A program made the translations under genes and the position numbers. Below, one piece after another: positions 8,524-15,713 of a DNA stretch of 22,738 bases. The notes under the pieces were generated by a model. It did no database searches, was not told the origin of the DNA, and saw only the letters and a list, made by a program, of their open reading frames with translations. Numbering within the stretch: position 1 is the stretch's first letter; each line of letters begins with the position of its first letter. The DNA is from a virus: positions 1,229 to 23,966 of IMG/VR virus record IMGVR_UViG_3300037961_001051; one strand, written 5' to 3'.

Positions 8524-9335
8524 TGCCTCAATCCACTGATTACAGTCTCAGTAACCAAAGCGGCAGTAGCTTTCGTTCAGAGCTTAATACCATCCTGGCC
8601 GCGATTCAAACGCTTAACAGCGGGTCATCAGCGCCGAGCAATTTGGTTGCTCACATGCTGTTTTTGGATACGAGCAGCACACCGGCCGTTCTAAAGATAA
8701 GGAACGCCGCAAATGACGGGTTCATCAGCCTAGGTACAGCATCCACCAACTTTGGTCTGGTCAGTGCGTCTGGTGCGACCTTTACGGGTGACATCACGCT
8801 GAACGCTCGTTCAGATGTGCGCTTTGCTGACGCAGACAGCAGCAATTATGTGGCCTTGGAGGCTCCCGCCACAATCTCCTCTAATTACACCCTGACTCTC
8901 CCAGCGGCTGACGGCAGCGCGAACCAGGCCCTAAAGACTGACGGCTCTGGTGCTCTTGGTTTTGCCAGCTACCTGCTGTTGAGTGAAACAACGAACGGTC
9001 AAACTGTCACTGGCGGCGTTCGGGGCAACATTGTCACCATTAGCGATGGGGCCAATCTTGCTTATGACATGGATGACGGCATTAATGCACAAGTCACGCT
9101 CGGCGGGAACCGAACGTTTGACAATCCATCAAATATCACTGTTGGTCAATCTGGGTCGATATTTATCTCGCAAGATGGCACCGGGAATAGGACCTTGTCA
9201 TATGGATCGGCGTTCGACTTTGCTGGCGGGACCGCACCCACGCTATCAACCGCGGCCAACGCCGTTGACAGAATAGATTACGTCGTCCGCACTACTTCCT
9301 CTATCCACTGCAACTTTGTCGCCAACTTCTCATGA
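8523..9335 (+). CDS. Tail fibre-like structural protein
   Basis: The 270-aa protein is low in Cys and Trp and rich in Ser, Thr, Gly, Asn and short beta repeats. A segment at about 80-160 (TGDITLNARSDVRF, then SNYTLTLPAADG and ALKTDGSGALGF) is of a kind common in fibre and fibre-tip proteins of marine phages. The C-terminal third (NRTFDNPSNITVGQSGSIFISQ, then NRTLSYGSAFDFAGG) resembles a beta-helix or knob domain. It lies between the gpJ-like gene and a large adhesin, overlapping both (TGATG and ATGA). A role in the distal fibre is inferred from position and composition, not from a catalytic motif. Confidence 0.7.
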   Translation: MPQSTDYSLSNQSGSSFRSELNTILAAIQTLNSGSSAPSNLVAHMLFLDTSSTPAVLKIRNAANDGFISLGTASTNFGLVSASGATFTGDITLNARSDVRFADADSSNYVALEAPATISSNYTLTLPAADGSANQALKTDGSGALGFASYLLLSETTNGQTVTGGVRGNIVTISDGANLAYDMDDGINAQVTLGGNRTFDNPSNITVGQSGSIFISQDGTGNRTLSYGSAFDFAGGTAPTLSTAANAVDRIDYVVRTTSSIHCNFVANFS

Positions 9336-12094
9336 GCGTTTTTCATAACAACGCCCTTATCGGTTCTGGCGGTGGAGCGGCTGCAGCAGCTGCTGGGGGG
9401 GCCACAAAATCGCTCCGCTTCAATAACGATCATGGAGCGCATCTCAAGCGCACCCCGTCGTCTGCTGGCAACCGCCGTACTTTTACATTCAGCTGCTGGG
9501 TAAAACGAAGCACCCTGGGCTCATCCTTGATGCGCCGTTTTTTCTCGGCAGGTGCAACTTCAGTTAGCTCAGGCAATGTAACTTTAGCCTTTTATCAAGA
9601 CCAGTTATTTTTTCAAATTAGTTCATCCAGTAATCGCATAATTTCAAGCCAAGTTTTCCGTGACATTGCAAGTTTTTATCATATAGTCTTGGCGGTCGAC
9701 ACCACGGCGGCAACAGCTTCTGACAGGGTAAAAATATATGTCAATGGGTCTCAAGTGACTGAGTTTGGCACTGAAAACTATCCGTCGCAGAACACAGATA
9801 CTGCGGTGAATAATACAGAACAGCAACTTATAGGCTGCGGCGTAGATAGCGGGGGCACCGTTCCGGATGGTGCCTTTGATGGGTATATTGCAGATTGCTT
9901 CCTGATTGATGGCTCTGCGCTTGACCCCACATCATTTGGGGCGTATGACGACAACGGCGTCTGGCAAGCTGCAGCCTACACCGGAACATTCGGAACGAAC
10001 GGATTCCATCTGCTGGATTTTGAAAACGAGTCAACAATCGGCCACGATTCAAGCGGCAACGAAAATGATTTCACAGCATTAAATTTTTTGGCTGCACAAA
10101 ACCAATACCTTGGCGACATTACAGGGACGCAAAGGTCTGGGTTTAATTGGGTGCAAATGTTTGATGGTGATCTGAACAATGGTGCTGTACCAGCCATAAG
10201 CAGCAGCTTTACATTTTCGCCCTCTCCAACAATACCGTTCTCGACGTTGCAAGTTTATGCCTACAAGGACTCGTCTCCTGGTACGTTGAAAATTAACGGC
10301 ACTGATGTCTCATCACAGCTCCCTAACCATAACGGGATTGGTCCCAACCAGCTGACTACAATCACCGGGATAAGCTCTCCTCTTACGTCTATTCAAAACA
10401 TAAGCAACGGTTCTCTAGCAAACGTCGTTCTTGCGGGCGTTGTAATTGATGGGGAGCTGCTGTTAGATAAAGCTTCAGAAGTTGACGTTCTGTTTGATGT
10501 ACCAACGAATGGGGATCAAACTGACACAGGTGCCGGCGGAGAAGTCAGTGGGAACTACTGCACGATTAACCCTCTGTCTATTCCAAGCCAATCAGTAACA
10601 GTTTCAAACGGAAATTTAGACCATACGGGAGCTGGCACGAACGTAGCCAGAGTCGGCACTATTGCTATACCTTCTTCAGGCAAGTGGTACTGGGAAGTTA
10701 CATGCAATAAGGGCGGTAGTGGAGCTTGGTTGCTTGGAATAAACGGGGATACTATGAGCCAAGCACTACGACTTGCATATGTAAGCGATGCCCGTAAGTA
10801 CACAGACGCTGGCGGTGGGTTTTCATCTTATGGTGCGTCGTTTACATCTGGCGATGTTATTGGCGTTGCCGTTGACATGGACGCTGATACTTTGACATTT
10901 TACAAAAATGGGAGCACCCAAGGGACTGCATTTACAAGCATATCTTCCGGATATAGCAACATATTTCCTTATTTTCAAACTGAACAATCAGGCAGAGGTT
11001 TGTCGGTGAATTTTGGGCAACGTGCTTGGGCCTATTCGGCTCCCAGCAACCATAAAGCACTTTGCACAACGAACCTCCCGACCCCGACGATTGCCGATGG
11101 TTCGGCTTATTTTGACGTAGATACTTATGCTGGCACAGGCTCATCACACGAGCGTAGTGAGTTTTCTTTTAGTCCTGATTGGGTATGGATAAAATCACGG
11201 ACAAGTACAAACGGCCATAACATCTACGACGTAGTGCGTGGGGCTAATAAGTACCTTTCTAGCCATTTAAATGCCGCAGAAGGCACGGCAACAAATGAGC
11301 TAATGAGTTTTGACTCTGATGGTTTTACGTTGGGTGGTGCGGCTGGTGTTAATGGTAGTTCCAATAATTACGTTGCTTGGGCATGGGACGCCGGATCATC
11401 AACGGTCAGCAACACTGACGGCAGCATTACTTCTAGTGTCAGAGCAAATGCGTCTGCTGGGTTTTCGATTGTTACCTACACAGGATCTAGCAGCGGTTCA
11501 ACTGTAGGCCACGGATTAAATGCTGCCCCTGAATTTATTATTGGTAAGCGCAGGGACGGTACAAGTGAGTGGTCTTGTTATCACAAATCACTAGGTAATG
11601 ATAAAGCCATAATTTTGAACACTACTGCGGCTGCAGGGAGTTCTTCGACTTGGAATAGTACAACTCCATCTTCCTCAGTTGTAACGTTGGGGTCTGCACA
11701 TTCAGTCAATTTTTCATCTTATACGCACGTCTTGTACTGCTTTGCACCTGTCGCAGGCTATAGCGCGTTTGGTTCGTACACAGCAAATGGTTTAAGCGAT
11801 GGCCCCTATGTGCAGACAGGCTTCGCTGTGGCATGGCTAATGACGAAGAGGACTAATTCAACTGGGGCTTGGGAAATTCATAACTATCGCACTCCTGGTT
11901 ACAACCCACAAGATGAACGATTGGTTGCTGATAGTGCTGGTGCTGAAGCAAGCGGCAACGACGTTGATTTCTTGTCAAACGGATTCAAAATTAGAAATAC
12001 CTTTAGCGGTATGAATGGCTCAAGTGGTGACACTTACATATATCTCGCATTTGCTGAAAACTCGTTCCAAGCCAATGGCGGGCTTGCTCGTTAA
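9332..12094 (+). CDS. Large putative adhesin with LamG-like and SPRY domains
   Basis: The 920-aa protein looks like a receptor-binding virion protein. Residues about 25-210 form a LamG/concanavalin-like jelly roll (FTFSCWVKR, then VKIYVNGSQV and FDGYIADCFLIDG). Residues about 447-560 match a SPRY/B30.2 domain (GKWYWEVTC, then GVAVDMDADTLTFYKNG). The C-terminal part from about 590 shows three related beta repeats, each with a W-x-K or K-R start and a YVAWAW, VLYCFA or YIYLAFA end. A Gly/Ala-rich N terminus could fix it to the virion. Its DNA appears more AT-rich than the tail genes before it. The exact ligand cannot be read, but sugar or protein binding fits both fold types. Confidence 0.78.
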   Translation: MSVFHNNALIGSGGGAAAAAAGGATKSLRFNNDHGAHLKRTPSSAGNRRTFTFSCWVKRSTLGSSLMRRFFSAGATSVSSGNVTLAFYQDQLFFQISSSSNRIISSQVFRDIASFYHIVLAVDTTAATASDRVKIYVNGSQVTEFGTENYPSQNTDTAVNNTEQQLIGCGVDSGGTVPDGAFDGYIADCFLIDGSALDPTSFGAYDDNGVWQAAAYTGTFGTNGFHLLDFENESTIGHDSSGNENDFTALNFLAAQNQYLGDITGTQRSGFNWVQMFDGDLNNGAVPAISSSFTFSPSPTIPFSTLQVYAYKDSSPGTLKINGTDVSSQLPNHNGIGPNQLTTITGISSPLTSIQNISNGSLANVVLAGVVIDGELLLDKASEVDVLFDVPTNGDQTDTGAGGEVSGNYCTINPLSIPSQSVTVSNGNLDHTGAGTNVARVGTIAIPSSGKWYWEVTCNKGGSGAWLLGINGDTMSQALRLAYVSDARKYTDAGGGFSSYGASFTSGDVIGVAVDMDADTLTFYKNGSTQGTAFTSISSGYSNIFPYFQTEQSGRGLSVNFGQRAWAYSAPSNHKALCTTNLPTPTIADGSAYFDVDTYAGTGSSHERSEFSFSPDWVWIKSRTSTNGHNIYDVVRGANKYLSSHLNAAEGTATNELMSFDSDGFTLGGAAGVNGSSNNYVAWAWDAGSSTVSNTDGSITSSVRANASAGFSIVTYTGSSSGSTVGHGLNAAPEFIIGKRRDGTSEWSCYHKSLGNDKAIILNTTAAAGSSSTWNSTTPSSSVVTLGSAHSVNFSSYTHVLYCFAPVAGYSAFGSYTANGLSDGPYVQTGFAVAWLMTKRTNSTGAWEIHNYRTPGYNPQDERLVADSAGAEASGNDVDFLSNGFKIRNTFSGMNGSSGDTYIYLAFAENSFQANGGLAR

Positions 12095-12117
12095 ACTCAC
12101 ACCATCGTTCTAATCCC

Positions 12118-12702
12118 ATGGGCTACCAGATTGGTGACCGCAAACTGCCTCTAGATGTTGCTTGGACCGATGCAGACGGCATCCAACGTCCAGCTAACTG
12201 GTTGCGATTGAGCACTGAACGTGACCGCGAGTTGCTTGGCATCACATGGGTTGCTGACAACAGCAATAACTACGACCAACGTTTCTATTGGGGCGTAGAC
12301 AACCCCAAACAGCTTGATGATGTCACTGACGACGACGGCAACACTACGACCGGCCTAAAAACGCTGTGGAAAGCAAAGCAAAACGAGATTGCCGCCAGCC
12401 TGCTTGCTCCTTCTGATTGGCGCGTTGTCAAAGTGCTTGAGGTGAATACCAGCTTCAGCGCCGCCAAGACTGCATTGCCTACAAAGTGGCAGACCTATCG
12501 CGCTGCGGTGCGTGCAGCCTGCAACACGCGCCAGACCGAGATTGACAACTGCTCTGATGTCCCAGCATTAAAAGAGTTGCTGTTTGGGTCGGCACAGATT
12601 CAACAAACCGACGATGATGGGCCTGTGTTTGACGCTGACGGCAACGCTGTCATGATCGCCAACCCCAACATTGCTACAGCTTGGCCGGATCCTGTCGAAT
12701 GA
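12118..12702 (+). CDS. Tail fibre assembly chaperone-like protein
   Basis: The 194-aa protein has an N-terminal segment (W-L-R-L-ST, ITWV, YDQRFYWGVD) and a helical C-terminal half. That half contains LLAPSDWRVVKVLE and TYRAAVRAACNTRQTEIDNC, a pattern of the phage tail assembly chaperone family found beside fibre genes. It would help fold or trimerise the adhesin encoded just before it. It starts 24 bases after that gene, one of the few gaps in this array, and its stop overlaps the next microprotein start as ATGA. Chaperone identity is inferred from the WRVV to YRAAVR pattern and position. Confidence 0.65.
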   Translation: MGYQIGDRKLPLDVAWTDADGIQRPANWLRLSTERDRELLGITWVADNSNNYDQRFYWGVDNPKQLDDVTDDDGNTTTGLKTLWKAKQNEIAASLLAPSDWRVVKVLEVNTSFSAAKTALPTKWQTYRAAVRAACNTRQTEIDNCSDVPALKELLFGSAQIQQTDDDGPVFDADGNAVMIANPNIATAWPDPVE

Positions 12703-12776
12703 CGTTTCTGGCTGGTGTCGCTACAGGCGTCCTGCTGGTGCTCGGCTGGGCGCTGCTTTCTATTGCTGCTGACTAA
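12699..12776 (+). CDS. 25-aa single-membrane-span microprotein
   Basis: A 25-residue frame starts with an ATG overlapping the preceding stop (ATGA) and ends in a TAA overlapping the next start (TAATG). Nearly the whole peptide is one hydrophobic helix (GVATGVLLVLGWALLSIAA), enough to cross the inner membrane once. The double overlap with its neighbours is the main evidence that it is translated. No function is known to me; a membrane-active or accessory lysis role is only a guess. Confidence 0.55.
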   Translation: MTFLAGVATGVLLVLGWALLSIAAD

Positions 12777-12967
12777 TGCAACGACCTGACCCGATGATTG
12801 CCTCTAAGCCAGGTGCTGAGGACACGCAAGCAATGGCCGCAAGAACTCTGTGGTTGGAAGAATTGTTCTTCCTTGATGGCCGCGACATGATCAGCCATCC
12901 GCAGCATGGTTTGTTTACTGGGCTGGCTCTTAAGTATCAGAACTTAGAGTCAACTGACGGTTACTGA
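12776..12967 (+). CDS. Hypothetical protein, 63 aa
   Basis: This is a soluble 63-residue protein with no recognised domain. It has a helical middle (AMAARTLWLEELFFLDGRD) and a His/Gly-rich stretch (SHPQHGLFTGLALKYQ). Translation is probably coupled: the start overlaps the upstream TAA and the stop overlaps the next ATG as TGATG. It belongs to the string of small genes after the fibre chaperone. I do not recognise its function. Confidence 0.65.
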   Translation: MQRPDPMIASKPGAEDTQAMAARTLWLEELFFLDGRDMISHPQHGLFTGLALKYQNLESTDGY

Positions 12968-13092
12968 TGGCGAAGTCACTTAACGGGCAAAGTTTCGTCC
13001 CTAGCAAGCCAAAAAAGACACGTCAGGGGAATGGATCACATTCAAAACCGTCCCATGGACGAAAGAAGTATCGTGGCCAGGGAAAACGCTAA
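12967..13092 (+). CDS. 41-aa highly basic microprotein
   Basis: The 41-residue peptide is rich in Lys, Arg, Gly, Ser and Gln, with the core KKTRQGNG and the end KKYRGQGKR. Predicted charge is strongly positive and no hydrophobic core is visible, so it is probably disordered and may bind nucleic acid. Similar short KKTRQG...KYRGQG peptides occur, as I recall, in marine cyanophages and picocyanobacteria, which supports the host guess. The ATG overlaps the previous stop as TGATG. Function is unknown. Confidence 0.65.
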   Translation: MAKSLNGQSFVPSKPKKTRQGNGSHSKPSHGRKKYRGQGKR

Positions 13093-13103
13093 CCCTCTTT
13101 CCC

Positions 13104-13445
13104 ATGCTCAAAACTTTGATTGCGAGTGGTGTCGTCGGTATCGCCAGTGTGCTGGCATTGCCTGCGCACGCAGCCCCCGTCTATTTCAACCCTGAAGTCA
13201 ACGTCGGGGCTGACGACGATGGCGTGGGTTCTGCAACCGCAGAATTTCACCTTGGTGTGAAGTCCCAAGGCGCATACGCTCAAATCGGGCCCATGCTCCA
13301 GGTCCCGGACTCAGGCGAGACTGAAGTGGGCCTCAGCGGAAAGGCGGGTTATGGCTTCGGCCCTGGTTATACCGAGCTGTCTTTCAGCAGCATGGACTCA
13401 GACACGTCTGTAAATCTCAAAGTTGGTGGCTCTTTCGATCTTTGA
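13104..13445 (+). CDS. Secreted beta-rich protein with signal peptide, 113 aa
   Basis: Residues 1 to about 23 form a clear Sec signal peptide (Lys at position 3, hydrophobic core, ALPAHA-A cleavage site). The mature part is acidic and made of alternating strands (AEFHLGVKSQGAYAQIGPML, then GLSGKAGYGFG) ending in VNLKVGGSFDL, a pattern seen in small outer-membrane barrels or porin-like strands. It would act in the periplasm or outer membrane of the infected cell rather than in the virion. The gene lies 11 bases after the basic peptide gene and 30 bases before a hairpin terminator. Specific function is unknown. Confidence 0.72.
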   Translation: MLKTLIASGVVGIASVLALPAHAAPVYFNPEVNVGADDDGVGSATAEFHLGVKSQGAYAQIGPMLQVPDSGETEVGLSGKAGYGFGPGYTELSFSSMDSDTSVNLKVGGSFDL

Positions 13446-13477
13446 GCTATAACTCAGAGGACTTCACACAGGTCGGC

Positions 13478-13508
13478 AAAGGGCTCCTTTCGAGGGGCCT
13501 TTTGTTTT
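13478..13508 (+). terminator. Rho-independent terminator ending the tail array
   Basis: A G+C-rich hairpin is formed by AAAGGGCTCC and GGGGCCTTT around a short TTTCGA loop, with one bulged G, followed by TTTTGTTTT on the + strand. It lies 33 bases after the stop of the secreted protein gene. It probably ends or reduces late transcription, leaving the 78-aa gene beyond it to readthrough or its own promoter. Confidence 0.75.
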
Positions 13509-13520
13509 ACCTGAATCACT

Positions 13521-13757
13521 ATGGGCCAAAAAATCTGCAATGCCTTGGGCATTCTTGGTTTCGTCATGAGCGGCACCTTGGTTGGCTTATCAATAGCTGC
13601 CTTTGTCCGCATCCCTGGAATGATCGACGAGTATGCAGCCGAGATGATGGATGACATCACCGGCAATGTCACCCAAATGCTGCCTGGCCAAATTGATGGC
13701 GCAATCCCTGAGCTGCCGACAACTACGGGTCCAGCTGTGCCTTTCAAGATGCCTTGA
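13521..13757 (+). CDS. Single-TM protein, 78 aa
   Basis: One membrane helix at about residues 8-29 (ALGILGFVMSGTLVGLSIAAF) is followed by a periplasmic or cytoplasmic tail with MIDEYAAEMMDDI and a Pro-rich end (PELPTTTGPAVPF). This layout, including the IPGMIDEY and PTTTGP motifs, matches my memory of a small protein recurrent in marine cyanophages. It is isolated between two hairpins, so it may be expressed separately from the tail genes. No Shine-Dalgarno is obvious before the ATG. Function is unknown. Confidence 0.75.
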   Translation: MGQKICNALGILGFVMSGTLVGLSIAAFVRIPGMIDEYAAEMMDDITGNVTQMLPGQIDGAIPELPTTTGPAVPFKMP

Positions 13758-13760
13758 CAC

Positions 13761-13786
13761 AAGAAAACCCCGCCTAGGACGGGGTT
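13761..13786 (-). terminator. Terminator, best on the - strand, facing the + strand array
   Basis: A perfect 7-bp stem AACCCCG/CGGGGTT with a 7-base loop is followed on the - strand by TTTTCTT. On the + strand the trailing sequence is only TTCTCAAG, so it is stronger for - strand transcripts but could act both ways. It closes the - strand unit that holds the tandem hairpin repeats. Confidence 0.75.
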
Positions 13787-13850
13787 CTCAAGTGCCGACG
13801 CTCTAGCAGAACAGAGGCTGATCTAACAGCTTGGGAACTAGATCTAGCAT

Positions 13851-13930
13851 TCGCAGTAACGGACTCCCGTCGCACGGGTGGTCTGCCTGCTCGCAGTAAC
13901 GGACTCCGAACGCATCGGTGGTCGGCTTGC
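13851..13930 (-). repeat. Two tandem 40-bp repeats, each an imperfect palindrome
   Basis: Copies span 13851-13890 and 13891-13930 with no spacer. Both start with the same 17 bases (TCGCAGTAACGGACTCC). They share CGC in the loop and GGTGGTC after it. Read on the - strand, each folds as GAC / CCCGT / GCG / ACGGG / GTC in one copy and GAC / CCGA / TGCGT / TCGG / GTC in the other, with a CA-versus-A internal loop. GCA and TGC near the unit ends can extend the stem. Confidence 0.85.
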
Positions 13931-13938
13931 GTATGCCA

Positions 13939-13947
13939 TGTATAGCA
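13939..13947 (-). promoter_or_regulatory. Extended -10 promoter element (candidate)
   Basis: On the - strand the sequence reads TGCTATACA, a TGn extended -10 with a good TATACA box. The -35 position has only TGGTGA, a weak match. It lies just past the stop of the 105-aa gene and would start transcription near 13932, directly before the tandem hairpins. This is a sequence match only. Confidence 0.4.
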
Positions 13948-13956
13948 CAGGAAAAA

Positions 13957-14274
13957 TCAAGTCACCATCTTGGTGTTAGCGGTTGGGTCCTCATCGTGAG
14001 CTTCAGGCCCAAAGCCTTCAGCCTTGATCCTTTCAGCAAGGTTCGCTTCTGGCGCGGGTGCCTCAGCTTTCTCCTCAAACGACGCAAGCCAATCCCTAAT
14101 CGCCGCACCTGTAGGCGTTGACTTAGGCCAACGAATGAAAGCCAAAAGTTGCTTAGTGTCGGTAAAAGACTTGGAGGTCAAACCGCTTTTGCAGATGTAG
14201 ACCACTGGGGGACCTTCCCTCATGCGGGTGCGTTCGATAAACAATGACCCAGCGATAAACCGTTCTAACTTCAT
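13957..14274 (-). CDS. Hypothetical protein, 105 aa
   Basis: The protein has a basic N-terminal half with a short beta-rich segment (GPPVVYICKSGLTSKSFTDTKQLLAFIRWP). Its Ala/Glu/Pro-rich C-terminal half looks flexible (SFEEKAEAPAPEANLAERIKAE). There is no known domain. The ATG at 14274 has an AGGA site 9 bases upstream, which supports this start, although that site lies inside the opposite-strand gene. The start codon is back to back with the + strand start at 14273. It is on the same strand as the secreted-protein operon, about 680 bases further on. Confidence 0.65.
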   Translation of the reverse strand: MKLERFIAGSLFIERTRMREGPPVVYICKSGLTSKSFTDTKQLLAFIRWPKSTPTGAAIRDWLASFEEKAEAPAPEANLAERIKAEGFGPEAHDEDPTANTKMVT

Positions 14275-15067
14275 GCCGGAGATTCCTGAGATAGGTGTGC
14301 CTGCGATCTCAGTTCCAGAGATCCCTTCATGGCAATCAATGCCGCCTCAGAGTATTCCAACCGAACCGCCAATAACGCTGTTGCTCGGCTGGCCGATTGC
14401 TGAGATGCCTGGATGCGTTGAAAGCCGCAGCGCACAACCAGGCAACCTTGATGCTTATGACACTGACCCAAAAGGCAACTTTGTTGTCTGTGACGGAACG
14501 ATGCCATCGTTTCCGGCCATGGACTACACGCCAGGGACTTTGACGTATGGCCCAGCAAAACCGCCACCGCTAGATCTGGACGAAACAAAAGAGCCGGGTG
14601 TGTCAAATCCGGCTCAATCCCCTCAACCCACAACGCCGGGCGGCGTACCCGACACCCCAAGGTTGCCCAAAGATCCGCCGTGTCCACCCTTTGGAGCTGA
14701 ACCTCTAGGTTCTCTGAACAAGCTCTCAACAAAAGTTCTTGCTGGTTATGAGCTGCAAGACGGCAAGTGCGTAAAGATCTGGGATTCTGTGCCTATTGGT
14801 CAGGTAGTACAAAACTATGTGCCTCAAGCTGGGCCGACTGTTTCCGTTGCCCTGACCGCTGCTTTTGCAACCACTGCGGCCATCTTTGCTAAACCCATCG
14901 CATCACTGCTGCAAAAGCTGGCAAAGCCTCTGACAAAGAAGGTAGTGAAGAAGGTTAATCAGAAGCTTGGCCGTAAGGTAAAACCGGAATCTTTACAGCA
15001 GCGGCGGGTTGTGCAGCGTCACCGGAATCAAGCCATTCGCGATCTGAGACGGGCTTTGGGGAAATGA
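14273..15067 (+). CDS. Pro-rich hypothetical protein of cyanophage type, 264 aa
   Basis: The N terminus has P-E-I-P / V-P-x-I repeats (MPEIPEIGVPAISVPEIP), followed by PPITLLLGWPIAEMPGCVE, DPKGNFVVCDGTMPSF and YELQDGKCVKIW segments. A hydrophobic helix (VALTAAFATTAAIFAKPIASLL) lies before a strongly basic tail. Proteins with this layout recur, as I recall, in marine cyanophages with no known function; virion or envelope association is possible. ATG 14273 fits the repeat pattern. ATG 14222 is in frame, has a GGGGGA 9 bases upstream and would add 17 residues, so the start is uncertain. The last 113 bases overlap the convergent secreted-protein gene. Confidence 0.78.
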   Translation: MPEIPEIGVPAISVPEIPSWQSMPPQSIPTEPPITLLLGWPIAEMPGCVESRSAQPGNLDAYDTDPKGNFVVCDGTMPSFPAMDYTPGTLTYGPAKPPPLDLDETKEPGVSNPAQSPQPTTPGGVPDTPRLPKDPPCPPFGAEPLGSLNKLSTKVLAGYELQDGKCVKIWDSVPIGQVVQNYVPQAGPTVSVALTAAFATTAAIFAKPIASLLQKLAKPLTKKVVKKVNQKLGRKVKPESLQQRRVVQRHRNQAIRDLRRALGK

Positions 15068-15713
15068 TCTTGTGTGTGTGAGGTGGCAAAACGCCAGGTG
15101 GGTTGGTCAGTGATACGTCTGCGCAGATCTTTGCGTAAACACCGCGCACAACAACTCCAGCCTTTAGAAGATCGGAGCAATTTTTGATCCTCTTGATCTC
15201 GTAAACCATCCTGGACTCAGCAATCTTTGCGTCGAGCAACGCCACTTGTCTTTCTGCCGCTGCACGGCAAGTCCTAACGTGATGCCTATCCAACGGAATT
15301 GCGATGGTTGCGCTTATGCCGCCTGAGATAGAAAAGTTGTCCTTTTGACCTGTGCGAATTGGTTCATAAAAGCTCACTCGGCCAGGAAAGTCTGGCTGGC
15401 CATCGGGTGCCGGGTTTCCCTCAGGATCGAAGGCACCTGTCAGATCAGTAGTATCGTACACAGGTTTTTGATAATAGGGCTCGAAAGGTGCTGCCCAGCT
15501 TGTAGTTGTGTTTATGAATGGTGTGATGTTTAGCGTTGCCCCCTGGCAGCTTATTCCAGATCCATAAGTATTAGTAAACTGCCTTCCGGGTATATTTTGC
15601 ACGGCCATATTTGTCACTGAGCCCGAACTATTTGCGACTGGTGCAGCTGTACTACTCGTCTGCGCTTGTGCTGGGGCAGAAATCAGCAAAAGTGCTGCAA
15701 TGACTCGCTTCAT
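14955..15713 (-). CDS. Secreted protein with helical C-terminal half, 252 aa
   Basis: A Sec signal peptide covers residues 1 to about 17 (MKRVIAALLLISAPAQAQ). A Ser/Thr/Asn-rich region with SCQGATLNITPFI follows. A helical segment (CRAAAERQVALLDAKIAE, then YEIKRIKNCSDLLKAGV) could form a coiled coil; two cysteines in it could make a disulfide. The protein would work in the periplasm. The ATG overlaps the upstream gene's stop as ATGA, so it is third of three coupled secreted-protein genes. Its C-terminal 37 codons overlap the + strand Pro-rich gene. I recall similar proteins in cyanophages but know no function. Confidence 0.75.
   Translation of the reverse strand: MKRVIAALLLISAPAQAQTSSTAAPVANSSGSVTNMAVQNIPGRQFTNTYGSGISCQGATLNITPFINTTTSWAAPFEPYYQKPVYDTTDLTGAFDPEGNPAPDGQPDFPGRVSFYEPIRTGQKDNFSISGGISATIAIPLDRHHVRTCRAAAERQVALLDAKIAESRMVYEIKRIKNCSDLLKAGVVVRGVYAKICADVSLTNPPGVLPPHTHKIISPKPVSDREWLDSGDAAQPAAAVKIPVLPYGQASD

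Larger units (their letters stand above)
13760..13932 (-). ncRNA. Candidate structured small RNA of about 170 nt
   Basis: No convincing reading frame fills this stretch. On the - strand it begins just after an extended -10 box, holds two tandem 40-nt hairpin units, and ends at a hairpin followed by TTTTCTT. The unit stems differ at two base pairs, and both positions change on both sides so that pairing is kept, which is what selection on RNA structure produces. It could be an independent small RNA or the 3' end of the 105-aa gene's mRNA. The extent is inferred; the start and end were not measured. Confidence 0.45.

Noticed and set aside
9332-12094. Diversity-generating retroelement target in the adhesin gene
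   Set aside because: No reverse transcriptase gene and no near-repeat of the gene's 3' end are visible in the window.
13851-13930. Possible CRISPR array or tRNA-like element in the 40-bp repeats
   Set aside because: Only two copies occur, directly adjacent with no variable spacers, and no cas genes are nearby. A TTCGGAG stretch resembles a T-loop on the - strand, but no acceptor, D or anticodon arms can be drawn.
14271-14732. A - strand frame of 153 codons opposite the Pro-rich gene
   Set aside because: Its translation is irregular in composition and has no signal or domain, while the + strand frame has repeated P-E-I-P motifs and a recognisable layout. It is a shadow of that gene.
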